NCBI GenBank assembly: GCA_036796255.1
Contig: DAIRDH010000021.1
Coordinates: forward strand, 1 to 50,736
Direction: 5' to 3'
Length of the DNA stretch: 50,736 nucleotides
Source of the DNA: T3Sed10-241 sp036796255
Lineage (GTDB): Bacteria; Bacteroidota; Bacteroidia; Flavobacteriales_D; Cryomorphaceae
The notes below the pieces were generated by a model. That model was not told the origin of the DNA. It made no database searches and saw only the letters and a list, made by a program, of their open reading frames with translations. A program made the position numbers and the translations under genes. Below are positions 17,567 through 26,384 of this stretch, in pieces. Within the stretch, counting starts at the first letter, position 1. Each line of letters begins with the position of its first letter.

Positions 17567-18358
17567 ATGCGGGAGTTGCTGCGTTATTTCAAGTCTTTTT
17601 GGGTCGTGATACTTTGTTTCATGTCGGCCTTTTTCGTTCTGCTGTTTTCCTGGTTGCCAAAGGGCGGTATTTATCCCTTTATCAGCCAAAAGGTTTGGGG
17701 CCCGGGATTGCTTTGGTTGGCAGGAGCAAAGCTGGAAGTCGAAGGCCTCGAAAACCTGGAAAGTGGCAAGCACTACATCTTCTTCTCCAACCACCGCTCC
17801 CTTTATGACATTCCCTCACTCTGTGCTTCAATACCAGAGCCGCTCTACTTTATCGCAAAGAAGGAGTTGCGAAAGATTCCCGTTTTCGGTTGGGGTATGT
17901 ACTCCATCGGGATGGTATTCGTAGACCGCAGCAACCCTGAGAAGGCCCGCGCCTCAATGGCTAAGGCTGGTTTGGCCATCAAAAGAGGAAAGAGCATTTT
18001 GGCATTTCCCGAAGGCACGCGGTCTAAAACAGGAAAGCTTCAACCTTTCAAGAAGGGCGTATTTCACATGGCCAAGTCTGGTAATATCCCAATGGTTCCA
18101 GTGGCTGTATATGGCACTGAACAAGTGCTGCCCCTTACGGGAAAATTGGCTTCAGGAAGCATCAAAGTTTTTGTGGGAGAGCCTTTTCGTGCCGATTTTG
18201 TGGAGCAATCCAGCATTGCTACCTTGAGTGCTGCCGCCCATGAGCGATTGGCTGAAATGCTGGGGCAAAGCATGGCTGCTGATGTTGGCACAAAGCACGG
18301 CACAGTTGATGGAGAAACGAGACCCAATCATTTTCGCCAAAGCGAACAATCTGCGTAA
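17567..18358 (+). CDS. plsC: 1-acyl-sn-glycerol-3-phosphate acyltransferase (PlsC family)
   Basis: A 263-residue membrane acyltransferase. After an N-terminal hydrophobic segment (about residues 10-30), the HX4D catalytic motif appears as NHRSLYD (H76, D81). The substrate-binding FPEGTRS motif lies at about 145-151, followed by the downstream VPVAVYGTE element. It would transfer an acyl chain to lysophosphatidic acid in phospholipid synthesis. A low-complexity tail of about 25 residues follows the domain. TACTTTTA just before the ATG is an imperfect -7 box. Confidence 0.92.
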   Translation: MRELLRYFKSFWVVILCFMSAFFVLLFSWLPKGGIYPFISQKVWGPGLLWLAGAKLEVEGLENLESGKHYIFFSNHRSLYDIPSLCASIPEPLYFIAKKELRKIPVFGWGMYSIGMVFVDRSNPEKARASMAKAGLAIKRGKSILAFPEGTRSKTGKLQPFKKGVFHMAKSGNIPMVPVAVYGTEQVLPLTGKLASGSIKVFVGEPFRADFVEQSSIATLSAAAHERLAEMLGQSMAADVGTKHGTVDGETRPNHFRQSEQSA

Positions 18359-18383
18359 ATTCGCGCACCAAATGTAAAATTTC

Positions 18384-19091
18384 ATGGGAAGAGCATTCGA
18401 ATTCCGGAAAGAGCGCAAAATGAAGCGCTGGTCAAAAATGAGTAAAACCTTCACCCGTCTGGGCAAAGACCTTGTGATGGCCGTGAAAGAAGGTGGCCCC
18501 GACCCGGATGCAAATGCCAAGCTGCGTGCAGTGATCCAAAACTGCAAGTCGGCCAATATGCCCAAAGACAATGTGGAGCGGGCCATTAAGCGCGCGAGCA
18601 GCAAAGACCAGGAAAACTACAAAGAGGTAATTTTCGAAGGCTATGCCCCTCATGGAATAGCCGTTTTGGTAGAGACCGCAACCGACAACAACACGCGTAC
18701 CGTAGCCAATGTGCGCAGCTTTTTCAACAAGAGCAATGGAAGTCTGGGCACATCGGGTTCGGTAGAATTTATGTTTGAGCACAAGTGCTTCTTCAGAATT
18801 ACCAAAGGCGAGCTCGATCCTGAAGAGCTCGAGCTGGAGTTGATTGACCACGGCGCCGATGAGATTTTTGAAGAAGAGGATGAAATACTCATCTATGCCC
18901 CATTTGCCGATTACGGCAACTTGCAGAAAGCGATTGAAGAAATGGAAGTTGAGGTAATTGCTTCGGGATTTGAGCGCATCCCCATGGACACCAAAAAGCT
19001 CAGCCCCGAGCAGGAAGCCGATGTAGAAAAGCTGCTTGAAAAGCTCGAGGACGACGATGACGTGCAGAACGTTTATCACAACATGGCTTAG
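18384..19091 (+). CDS. yebC: YebC/PmpR family protein
   Basis: A 235-residue YebC-family protein. The family start GRAFEFRKERKMKRWSKMSK replaces the usual AGHSKWANIKH form; the MGRAFE version is the common Bacteroidota one. Also present are NMPKDNVERAIKRA, YEGYAPHGIAVLVE-like sequence (EGYAPHGIAVLVE) and FMFEHKCFF. Members have been described as DNA-binding regulators, and more recently as factors that help ribosomes at proline-rich stretches. The C terminus is very acidic (EDDDDVQ). Its stop overlaps that of a decayed convergent reading frame. Confidence 0.95.
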   Translation: MGRAFEFRKERKMKRWSKMSKTFTRLGKDLVMAVKEGGPDPDANAKLRAVIQNCKSANMPKDNVERAIKRASSKDQENYKEVIFEGYAPHGIAVLVETATDNNTRTVANVRSFFNKSNGSLGTSGSVEFMFEHKCFFRITKGELDPEELELELIDHGADEIFEEEDEILIYAPFADYGNLQKAIEEMEVEVIASGFERIPMDTKKLSPEQEADVEKLLEKLEDDDDVQNVYHNMA

Positions 19092-19384
19092 CGAAGATAT
19101 TGCCCACTTGCCTCCTTCGCCTTGCTCAGGAGAACAGCCAATTGTTCAAGTAGCGTTGGTATCGGGTGATTATACCCATTGCCTCCCGGATAGTATTTGC
19201 CGCTACTGCCTATACGTTTTGCCCTTTGCAGTCAATGCAAGGACGTAGTATTTACCTGCTTCTGCATCTTCAATTTAAGTTTCTATATAGTTGTGATTTC
19301 CGAAGTTTCAATCGGATCAATGTTATCCACCACAAACATTTCTTGGTATTATCCAAAGGCTGCTTGGTCAACTTTTATTATTTT
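19088..19384 (-). pseudogene. Decayed remnant of an unknown coding sequence
   Basis: This 350-bp gap holds no intact gene, but the minus strand reads like a broken protein. The last frame encodes RIGSSGKYYPGGNGYNHPIP (19214 downward), then TLLEQLAVLLSKAKEASG and a stop that overlaps yebC's. A -1 shift at TTTT 19217-19220 joins it upstream to IEDAEAGKYYVLALTAKGK. Beyond another shift and two stops comes YQEMFVVDNIDPIETSEITT. The pieces share protein-like composition, and one consistent set of small indels links them. I do not recognise the family, and chance cannot be excluded. Confidence 0.38.
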
Positions 19385-19404
19385 CTAACATGAAGAAAAA
19401 GAAA

Positions 19405-19412
19405 TAACTTTG
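19405..19412 (+). promoter_or_regulatory. Bacteroidota -7 box (TAACTTTG) before the helical protein gene
   Basis: TAACTTTG matches TAnnTTTG and ends 29 nt before the ATG at 19442. The flanking DNA is more AT-rich than the rest of the region. Confidence 0.55.
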
Positions 19413-19441
19413 TACCTTTCCCTCCTAATGTGTAATTTCCT

Positions 19442-20989
19442 ATGGAAAAATCCAGTCGATTTAGCGAAATCAAAAAAATATACGCGCGCCTCAGCAGGCC
19501 TGAAAAAGAAATCCTGCATACCCGGTTAAAAGCATTTGAGCAGGACGGCACCCGCAATTATGAGGAAATTGCCAAACTGATTCAAGTGATTCAGTTTAAT
19601 CCTTCTATAGAAAAGGGGGAAGCAGTTAGGGCAGCCGGCTTTGAGGGTAAACCCAGCATAGAATTAAACAGCATGTTGTTGCTCACCAAAGAGTTTTTGA
19701 TGGAGCAGCTTCTGCTTGATATCAACATCAATCGGCCTGGGGTGTACAGCAATCGCTTCAGGATTACTATTTCAAACGCAAAGAAATTAGAACAGGCTCA
19801 GGTTATGCTGGCCAGAGGTTTACAAAGTGAAGCCATCAAGCTGCTTGAGGAGGTACAGAGCAAGGCCGATAAATATGAGAACTTTGATCAAAGTGCCAAG
19901 GCCCTCAAGATTTTGGGCTTCTTATATGCGAAGGAGAAAGGGATACGGACATTTAGAAGATTCGAAGGTTACATCAAAGAGGCTAAATTGAAGAGCTATT
20001 TGGTGGAACAGGCAGAAGCCATTTACGCCGAGTACCGCATGCATGAAGCAAGAGGTGCGAAAGCCGATGCCATCGAAATTGCCGCAAATCAACTCGATCA
20101 GCTCGAAAAGCAGAATAAGAATTACGGATTGAAAATTCCGATGTACGTTGCGCTGTTGCTGCGAGCGGAAATGCTGCTTGTGAACGAGGAATACAGAAAG
20201 GCTGAAACGGCATACTTGAAGCTTATCGATACCATACGCAATTCGCCTTCGGTTCAGTCAGAAGAGCGCGAAGCTTATGCGACTATCGACCTTGCGCGGG
20301 TGCGCATTCAACTGGCCAAATACCCGTTTGCTTTGGAAGACCTCAATCAACTGCAAGGCCTTGTAAAGAAGAGTAGCCACCTCAGCTACCTGGCCAACAA
20401 ATATGAAGTGCTTTTGCACTTTTATGATAAGAACTACTCAGGGCTTGCGGAGCTTCTTCCCAAATTGCTCAAGTCAAAATATACACTCCGATTGCCACAC
20501 GCCGCAGCCCAGTTTCATTACTACGCTGCATTGTTGGACTACCTGAAAGGCAACTATAGATCATCGGCCAAGGCCTTGATTGCTGAGATGGAGCTTAAAC
20601 AAAAGCTCGTTGCTGATTATGCAACGGGATTGCCATATCTCTTGTTTTTGAATGGTGTTGAATTGCTTTCCAGCGATGAGGTTTTTGCCAAGGAGGTATT
20701 GGAACTTGCAGTAAAGAGCGCAAATGCTATTCAAGAAGACCATGAGCTTGCCAAGCGCGATGGAATAATTTTGAAATTGTTGGATAAGCTGCACTCTGGC
20801 AATTACGACTTTAAGAAGGTGTCGGTATTGAGTAAAAGTGCCTTGCAAAGGCTGGGCGAGCGCAACTCAGAAGCCTCCTGGCGACCACTTACCTACGAGG
20901 TGCACCCGTTTCAACTTTGGTTTGCTGAAAAATTGCGCAAAGCCAAGCCTGTGGTGGAGAAAACAAAATCGAAAGAAAAGGCACAGTAG
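19442..20989 (+). CDS. Helical-repeat protein of unknown function
   Basis: A 515-residue protein that I do not recognise. It has no signal peptide or membrane segment. It is almost entirely helical by composition, with TPR-like periodicity: AQVMLARGLQSEAIKLLEEV (about residues 120-140), AEMLLVNEEYRKAETAYLKL (about 240-260) and YYAALLDYLKGNYRSSAKAL (about 360-380). The tail is Lys-rich (KTKSKEKAQ). It starts after its own -7 box and lies 44 bp before the DASS transporter gene. Codon use and the upstream AT-rich gap look slightly different from the neighbours, so acquisition is possible. A scaffold role is only a guess. Confidence 0.75.
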   Translation: MEKSSRFSEIKKIYARLSRPEKEILHTRLKAFEQDGTRNYEEIAKLIQVIQFNPSIEKGEAVRAAGFEGKPSIELNSMLLLTKEFLMEQLLLDININRPGVYSNRFRITISNAKKLEQAQVMLARGLQSEAIKLLEEVQSKADKYENFDQSAKALKILGFLYAKEKGIRTFRRFEGYIKEAKLKSYLVEQAEAIYAEYRMHEARGAKADAIEIAANQLDQLEKQNKNYGLKIPMYVALLLRAEMLLVNEEYRKAETAYLKLIDTIRNSPSVQSEEREAYATIDLARVRIQLAKYPFALEDLNQLQGLVKKSSHLSYLANKYEVLLHFYDKNYSGLAELLPKLLKSKYTLRLPHAAAQFHYYAALLDYLKGNYRSSAKALIAEMELKQKLVADYATGLPYLLFLNGVELLSSDEVFAKEVLELAVKSANAIQEDHELAKRDGIILKLLDKLHSGNYDFKKVSVLSKSALQRLGERNSEASWRPLTYEVHPFQLWFAEKLRKAKPVVEKTKSKEKAQ

Positions 20990-21033
20990 GGTATCTCTGC
21001 TGGTGTATATTTGAGCGAATTTAAAGTATCCCA

Positions 21034-22452
21034 ATGGCCGATTCCAGACGCTATGCCCAAATAATTCTGGGTAAAGTATTTCAGCCTTTTTTAGCACGTA
21101 TCAGTTCGTTCACAGGCATACTTGTTCTGTGCCTGTTCATCACATATTTCCTGGCTCCTGAAAGCCTGGACCGCAATCAGGTATACGTTTTTTTCCTTTT
21201 ACTATTCGCAGTAGGCTTGTGGTTTACAGAAGCCATCCCACCTTTTGCCGTAGGGATCCTGATTCTGGTTTATCTGGTTTATTTTTTGGGTAGTGACGTA
21301 CTTGGCTCTGAAGCCACCGATGTGAGCAAGTATGTAAATACCTGGGCAAGCCCGGTAATATGGCTTCTGCTTGGTGGATTCTTTTTGGCGGAAAGCCTAA
21401 AAAAATGTCGGCTCGACACCTCCATTTTACGCTGGGTGCTCTCCAAGATAAGTTCAAAACCTTCCGTCGTGCTGCTTGGACTTATGACGCTCACCATGGC
21501 GGGCAGCATGATCATGAGCAATACTGCCACCACAGCGATGGTGCTGGCTACGGTTGTACCTCTGTGCCGCAATCTGGGCAAGAGTGAGCCCTTTTCAAAA
21601 GCCATCCTGCTGGGCATACCTACGGCCGCAGCAGTGGGGGGCATGGGTACAATAATCGGAACCCCCGCCAATGCCATAGCCGTAGGAGCGCTCAATTCAG
21701 CCGGTGGCGATGTAAGTTTTGGCATGTGGATGATATACGGTATTGTACCGGCGATGCTGCTCACATTGCTCACCTGGTGGTTTTTGCTTTTTATTTTCAA
21801 AACCGAACGCAAGCGTATTGAGCTCTCAACCTCGCTGGGCGAAGGTGAGGCAGATGAGGACCTCGGCAAGGGAGCAAAGCGCATCACGATAGTGACTTTG
21901 CTGCTCACAGTTGGTTTATGGATTACCACGCCGCTGCACAACTTGCCTGTGAGCGCGATTGCTGCCTTGCCACTGGTGGCGCTCACCGCTTCGGGAGTGA
22001 TCAATGCCCATGATTTGCAACGCATGCCATGGGATACATTGATGCTCGTTTCAGGCGGGCTCGCCTTAGGCCTCGCCCTTCAGGAAACGGGGCTGGCTGA
22101 TCTGTTCGTATCCGGTCTTGATGGTTTTGACCTCCCCTTGCTGCCTATGGTGATGTTGCTTTCATTCGTTACGATGCTGCTGAGCAATGTGATGAGCAAT
22201 ACCGCAGCGAGCACCATCATTGTGCCGCTTGCCATTTTATTGCTGCCGGCCAATGCTGAATTTGCCGCTGTGGCCATTGGCCTCTCGGCGAGTACAGCGC
22301 TCTTTCTGCCAGTGAGCACGCCGCCCAATGCACTCGCTTATGCAACGGGATTGCTGGAGCAGTCTGATTTTAGAAATACGGGTTTTCTAATAGGTATACT
22401 CGGTCCGGTGCTCGTGATTGCTTGGGTGTATTTGGTGCAGTTGTTTTTGTGA
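21034..22452 (+). CDS. DASS/SLC13 family sodium:anion symporter
   Basis: A 472-residue transporter with about eleven to twelve membrane segments. DASS features are LWFTEAIPPFAVGILILV (about residues 68-85) and SMIMSNTATTAMVLATVVP (about 156-175), where SNTAT is the first SNT substrate/sodium motif. GMGTIIGTPANAIAVGAL and a second motif, NVMSNTAASTIIVPLAI, lie in the C-terminal half. FLPVSTPPNALAYATG follows. The two SNT motifs are the family signature. Substrates are dicarboxylates, citrate or sulfate; sequence alone does not decide. Confidence 0.93.
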   Translation: MADSRRYAQIILGKVFQPFLARISSFTGILVLCLFITYFLAPESLDRNQVYVFFLLLFAVGLWFTEAIPPFAVGILILVYLVYFLGSDVLGSEATDVSKYVNTWASPVIWLLLGGFFLAESLKKCRLDTSILRWVLSKISSKPSVVLLGLMTLTMAGSMIMSNTATTAMVLATVVPLCRNLGKSEPFSKAILLGIPTAAAVGGMGTIIGTPANAIAVGALNSAGGDVSFGMWMIYGIVPAMLLTLLTWWFLLFIFKTERKRIELSTSLGEGEADEDLGKGAKRITIVTLLLTVGLWITTPLHNLPVSAIAALPLVALTASGVINAHDLQRMPWDTLMLVSGGLALGLALQETGLADLFVSGLDGFDLPLLPMVMLLSFVTMLLSNVMSNTAASTIIVPLAILLLPANAEFAAVAIGLSASTALFLPVSTPPNALAYATGLLEQSDFRNTGFLIGILGPVLVIAWVYLVQLFL

Positions 22453-22475
22453 AAACCGCTCCCTGCCTTCGGTAA

Positions 22476-22907
22476 CTATTCTCTAGCTCCTTCGAGTATG
22501 TAGACCAGCTCGTCCACATCGGTTTCATTGAGCCTTAAGGTTCCTTTGAGCGTAAGTCGCTCATCCGTTATGTAAGTACGGCTGCCCTTTACAAAGTAGA
22601 TGGCCATTACAGATTCTGGTCCCGCTGCGCCGCAAAAGAAGCAAGCGCTAAATGGATAGGCTGAGAGCACATACTGGTTTTGCTCGACATCTATCGGGAT
22701 GATGTACCCCGATATTTGCACTTCCTGGTTGTCGAGGTCGCGTTGCTTCTGCCCAAATACAGGGAAGTACACATACATGTCTTCCCCCTCAAGGTAAATA
22801 TCCTTGAAGCTGATGTCCATCAAGGTGGTCCAGCTTATTTCTTTTTGTGCCTTGCCGGCAAATGACAAGAGCACAGCGAGGCTGAGCAGCAGTAATTTAT
22901 TGTGCAT
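22476..22907 (-). CDS. Small exported protein, DUF3299-like
   Basis: A 143-residue protein with a cleavable signal peptide (about residues 1-20, ending FAGKAQ). The mature part contains VQISGYIIPIDVEQNQYVLS (about 65-84) and ACFFCGAAGPESVMAIYF (about 90-107). This resembles DUF3299 proteins, whose paired Cys/Gly element it partly keeps (CFFCG). The start at ATG 22907 lies 11 bp inside the upstream permease gene. It is therefore translationally coupled to the FtsX exporter and may be its periplasmic partner. The two Cys could bind a metal or form a disulfide. Confidence 0.72.
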   Translation of the reverse strand: MHNKLLLLSLAVLLSFAGKAQKEISWTTLMDISFKDIYLEGEDMYVYFPVFGQKQRDLDNQEVQISGYIIPIDVEQNQYVLSAYPFSACFFCGAAGPESVMAIYFVKGSRTYITDERLTLKGTLRLNETDVDELVYILEGARE

Positions 22908-24090
22908 AACTAGAAAGTACTTTAGAAACATCCATTCTCACCGTTTTCAAAGTGGGTATCACTGCGGCAAGCATGCAAAGCAAAACAATAATTACGAAGA
23001 GCCAAAGCTCCTCGATCATGAGCTGGAAGGGTTCAATAGTTATGCCAAAATCGCTGCCGGCACTTTGATCAAGGAACCACAATCCGCAATGTGCCAACAC
23101 GATTCCACCGATGTATCCCACCACGCCGAGCAGCAGGGCTTCCGTCATCACCATGCTAAACACTTGTCGGCGCGAAGCGCCCATGGAGCGCAGCAGTGCT
23201 GTTTCGTAAGCGCGCTCCTTCAGGGAATTGAGCATTGAAACAAAAATACTCACCCCACCCAGCACCATGATCACAATGGCCACGATGCGCAAGGCAGCGA
23301 TGCCAAGCCCGAAAAGCTCGAAGAGCCTGTTGACCTCAATGGATGGCAGGGCGGCTTGTAGTGAAGTCTCCTTATTGACATAGCGCGGCAGGGTTAGCAC
23401 GCCCATTTTGTTCCTGAATTGAAGCAGCAGGGCGGTGATCTCCCGATTGGCCAGTGCCAAAGTGTCACCTTCAGCGGCGGGATGCACATCCCATATGCTT
23501 TCGAGTGAGGTGAGCAACAGTCGGTCTATCACGGTGCCCGATGGCTCAAAAATTCCAACCACCGTAAATGGGTGGTCTTCGTGCACTTCAGCCTCCATAT
23601 CGAATCCATGGGCGCTGTAGAATGTGTCTCCAATCTTGAGCCCAAGCTCTTTGGCCACCTGTGCGCCTACGCTTACTTCAAAAGCTTTTTCCCAGAGCCT
23701 GCCCTCTTTGAGCTGCATGTCGTACAGCGCCGGGTAGTCGTGGCTGCTCCCTACAATGCGCCTTCCCTGATAGCTGTCGCCGTAGGAGAGCTCTACGCTG
23801 TGCTTTACCATCGGGTGCTTAGCAAGGGCTTGTGTTTCGCTGCGGGGAATATTTCCCGTAGGGTTGTCGATGTGGTATATCGAGGAGAGGATCAGCTGCA
23901 GCGGACTTCCTTTGGCGCCCACCACCATGTCAATGCCCTTGATGTTTTTGCGGAAGCTCTCATCGAGTGACGCACCTACCTGGAGCAGTACAGCCACAAG
24001 GGCCACACCCAGCACCAACATGATGGCCGTGAGGGCAGCGCTCAATGGCCGCTTTACAATGTTATATAAGCTGATTTTAAAGCCGTTCAT
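22897..24090 (-). CDS. FtsX/LolC-type ABC transporter permease
   Basis: A 397-residue permease. The N-terminal helix (SAALTAIMLVLGVALVAVLL, about residues 16-35) is followed by a periplasmic domain beginning KGIDMVVGAKGSPLQLILSS, typical of the LolC/MacB-like DevC group. Three C-terminal helices carry LKERAYETALLRSMGASRRQ (about 290-309), the coupling motif. It overlaps the ATPase gene by 4 bp (ATGA) and the DUF3299-like gene by 11 bp. All three form one tight operon that would move a lipid-linked or hydrophobic molecule across the envelope. Confidence 0.92.
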   Translation of the reverse strand: MNGFKISLYNIVKRPLSAALTAIMLVLGVALVAVLLQVGASLDESFRKNIKGIDMVVGAKGSPLQLILSSIYHIDNPTGNIPRSETQALAKHPMVKHSVELSYGDSYQGRRIVGSSHDYPALYDMQLKEGRLWEKAFEVSVGAQVAKELGLKIGDTFYSAHGFDMEAEVHEDHPFTVVGIFEPSGTVIDRLLLTSLESIWDVHPAAEGDTLALANREITALLLQFRNKMGVLTLPRYVNKETSLQAALPSIEVNRLFELFGLGIAALRIVAIVIMVLGGVSIFVSMLNSLKERAYETALLRSMGASRRQVFSMVMTEALLLGVVGYIGGIVLAHCGLWFLDQSAGSDFGITIEPFQLMIEELWLFVIIVLLCMLAAVIPTLKTVRMDVSKVLSSYAQ

Positions 24091-24752
24091 AAGGTCACAC
24101 GCTTGTCAAATTTTTCCTTCAATCTCTGGTCGTGGCTCACCACCAGCAGGGCAGCACCATTGGCTTCGCATTCCTTCCTTATGAGTGCGTACACCACTTC
24201 GGCATTCGCATCGTCGAGGCTGGAGGTGGGCTCATCGGCCATGACCACAGCCGGTTTGGTAGAGAGGGCGCAGGCTATAGCCAAGCGTTGGCGCTCACCA
24301 CCGCTGAGCTGACCGGTATCTTTTCTTTTATAGCGTGCAATGTCCAATTCTTCAAGAAGGGCTTCAGCAAATTTATTGTCGTTGCGGCCAGTTCCAAAAT
24401 ATTGCGCGGCCAATACATTGTCCATAACATTGAGGGCGGCAATAAATCGTGGTTGCTGAAAAACCAGGCCTATGTGTTTTCCGCGAAAGCGGTCAAGGTC
24501 GCGCTGGGACAGGTCAGCGAGATTTTGACCTTTAAGAATCACTTCACCTTGTTTGGTCTTGAGCAATCCGCATAAAAGATGGAGTAAGGTTGTTTTTCCA
24601 GTTCCTGAATTGCCTGTAATTAAGAGCGTTTCGCCATCAGGACAGTCAAGGTCAGGAAAGTGAATGGCAGCTTGCCCCGGGTATGTGTAGCCAAGGTTTC
24701 GCGTTTGTAAAATCGAAGACTTATTGCCGTTGGCAGGAAGAATCACTTGCAT
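24087..24752 (-). CDS. ABC transporter ATPase, LolD/MacB type
   Basis: A 221-residue ATPase. Walker A is GNSGTGKTT (about residues 41-49), the signature is LSGGERQRLAIA (about 141-152) and Walker B is VVMADEPTSSLDD (about 161-173). The H-loop is VVSHD. LGYTYPG at the N terminus marks the A-loop region. I chose ATG 24752 because a TACATTTG -7 box ends 6 nt upstream; a longer frame would start within or beyond that promoter. It is the first gene of the minus-strand exporter operon. Confidence 0.93.
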   Translation of the reverse strand: MQVILPANGNKSSILQTRNLGYTYPGQAAIHFPDLDCPDGETLLITGNSGTGKTTLLHLLCGLLKTKQGEVILKGQNLADLSQRDLDRFRGKHIGLVFQQPRFIAALNVMDNVLAAQYFGTGRNDNKFAEALLEELDIARYKRKDTGQLSGGERQRLAIACALSTKPAVVMADEPTSSLDDANAEVVYALIRKECEANGAALLVVSHDQRLKEKFDKRVTL

Positions 24753-24758
24753 GGACCA

Positions 24759-24766
24759 CAAATGTA
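24759..24766 (-). promoter_or_regulatory. Bacteroidota -7 box (TACATTTG) for the LolD-type operon
   Basis: TACATTTG on the minus strand, 6 nt before ATG 24752. A related GACATTTG at 24882-24889 faces the other way and ends 4 nt before the ATG of the TonB-C-like gene, so this is a divergent promoter region. Confidence 0.6.
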
Positions 24767-24893
24767 ATTCATTCAGGGGCTTTATTGTCAAAAGTACACC
24801 GTTAACATTTGTAACATATCTGGTAACCAAACCGTCATGAAAGCATAAGCCAAATGCTACACATGGATCGTTTTACCTGCGGACATTTGCAGC

Positions 24894-25259
24894 ATGAAAC
24901 AAAAACAAGGACTAAAAACTACTCAGATGAAAGGATTAAAATGGTTTGCCACAATTTTCCTGCTTTGTGTGATCTGCAACACATCAAGTGCTGCAGAGCC
25001 CGAGCGCAGCGGACTCAAGCGCTCAATCAAGAAAGAAGTGAATTATCCCGAATTCGCGCGCTCAGAACGAATTGAAGGTTTTGTGCTGGTGAAGTACGAA
25101 GTGGCTGCTGACGGCAGTATATCTGTAAAGGAGATGAATGCTTCACATGAAGGCCTGGCTGATTATGTGCGCAATAGGTTGGAGGCTATTTTGGTGGAGA
25201 GTATAATGGATCAGGGGATTCACTTTGCGAAGTTTACTTTCAAGTACATCGAGGGATAA
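24894..25259 (+). CDS. Small exported protein with a TonB-C-like domain
   Basis: A 121-residue protein. A signal peptide spans about residues 12-34 (LKWFATIFLLCVICN, cleaved after SSA). The remaining 85 residues look like the TonB C-terminal fold: VNYPEFARSERIEGFVLVKY and EVAADGSISVKEMNASHEGL, the usual typically written YPxxAxxxxIxGxVxVxFxVxxDGxI pattern. There is no membrane anchor or Pro-rich linker, so it is a free periplasmic TonB-C domain, common in Bacteroidota and of unclear role. I kept ATG 24894 because of the promoter-like GACATTTG 4 nt before it; ATG 24927 is an alternative. Confidence 0.78.
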   Translation: MKQKQGLKTTQMKGLKWFATIFLLCVICNTSSAAEPERSGLKRSIKKEVNYPEFARSERIEGFVLVKYEVAADGSISVKEMNASHEGLADYVRNRLEAILVESIMDQGIHFAKFTFKYIEG

Positions 25260-25317
25260 TCAACAAGCGCCGTAGGCGTAGCGTGCGCTTTCCGCGCTAT
25301 TTTCCGATATTGCCGCT

Positions 25318-26274
25318 GTGAAACTGACCACCGAAGTGCCCTTTCCAGATGCGCCGCTAAAGCTGAATTACGGGCAGTCGCTTGTGCTTATGGGCAGTTG
25401 CTTCTCTGATCACATAGGTCATTGGCTGCGCGGACTGCAGTTTGAGGCACAGCCGAATGCCACGGGTATTATTTACAACCCGCTTACCATCGCGAAGCAT
25501 ATTGAGCTGGCCCTGGCAGGCGGGTGGGAGCCAGGCGATGCCCTCATGCAATCGCAAGGGCTGTATGTGCACACTGATTTTCACAGCCAGTACGCCCATC
25601 CCGATAGAGTTGAGGCGGGTCGGAATATCCAAAGTGCAATCAGCGAATTGCGCACAGCACTGCTCAAGGCCAATGTACTGTTTATCACTTTCGGCTCGGC
25701 AGTGTTGTTTCGCGAGAAGCAGGGCGGCGGGGTGGTCAACAATTGCCATAAACTCGACGCCCAATTGTTTCAAAAAGAAATGGCTGAGCTTGAGGTGATG
25801 TATGCCGCTATGCAGCGCGCAATTGAGGCACTTCGCGAGCTCAATCCGGGGGTGCACATTTACTTCACCGTGTCGCCGGTGAGACACCTGCGTCACGGGG
25901 CCGTGGTAAATCAACAATCCAAAGCGCGTTTGATCCTCCTTTGCGAAAAGCTCTGTGCATTGCTCGACCGTACCCTGTACATTCCGGTTTATGAATTCGT
26001 GATGGACGAATTGCGCGATTACCGGTACTATGAGCACACCGACCTGCTTCACCTCAATGAAAGCGGTCTTGGCTTGCTAAAGGCGCGGCTCGATTCACAT
26101 CTCTTTGATTCAACTGTTCAACCGCTGCTGCAAAAGGTGAAGCTATACGCATCCATGGCCAAGCACCGCTTGCTGCATCCTGAAACGGCTCCATCGCAAG
26201 CCTTTTTGCGGAAACGCGATGCACTGCACAAAGATGTAGAAGATGCTTTGGGCAGGCCCTGGATGGAAGCGTAA
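25318..26274 (+). CDS. GSCFA family protein (SGNH-hydrolase-like)
   Basis: A 318-residue protein whose start holds the naming motif LMGSCFSDHIGHWL (about residues 24-37). The GSCFA family is related to SGNH/GDSL esterases: the Ser in GSCFS would be the nucleophile, and the C-terminal HLNESG (about 241-246) resembles the catalytic DxxH block region. YFTVSPVRHLRHGAV (about 182-196) is also typical. No signal peptide is present. A putative O-acyl esterase or acyltransferase role is family-based inference. The start codon is GTG 25318. Confidence 0.88.
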   Translation: MKLTTEVPFPDAPLKLNYGQSLVLMGSCFSDHIGHWLRGLQFEAQPNATGIIYNPLTIAKHIELALAGGWEPGDALMQSQGLYVHTDFHSQYAHPDRVEAGRNIQSAISELRTALLKANVLFITFGSAVLFREKQGGGVVNNCHKLDAQLFQKEMAELEVMYAAMQRAIEALRELNPGVHIYFTVSPVRHLRHGAVVNQQSKARLILLCEKLCALLDRTLYIPVYEFVMDELRDYRYYEHTDLLHLNESGLGLLKARLDSHLFDSTVQPLLQKVKLYASMAKHRLLHPETAPSQAFLRKRDALHKDVEDALGRPWMEA

Positions 26275-26349
26275 AGCTCTGGGGCGCTATCTGCTTACAA
26301 CCCGATCTGGATTGCTATCAAACCCTGAAAACTTTTTTTTGCCTAGAGC

Positions 26350-26384
26350 AAAAAAAAAACCGCGACACCAGGGTGCCGCGGTTT
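26350..26384 (-). terminator. Rho-independent terminator of rpsA
   Basis: On the minus strand, AAACCGCG-G-CACC pairs with GGTG-T-CGCGGTTT around a short loop and is followed by a run of T. It begins 24 bp after the rpsA stop. A second arm, CTATCAAACC at 26315-26324, could pair with GGTTTGATAG at 26380-26389 and so compete with the terminator stem. Confidence 0.85.
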
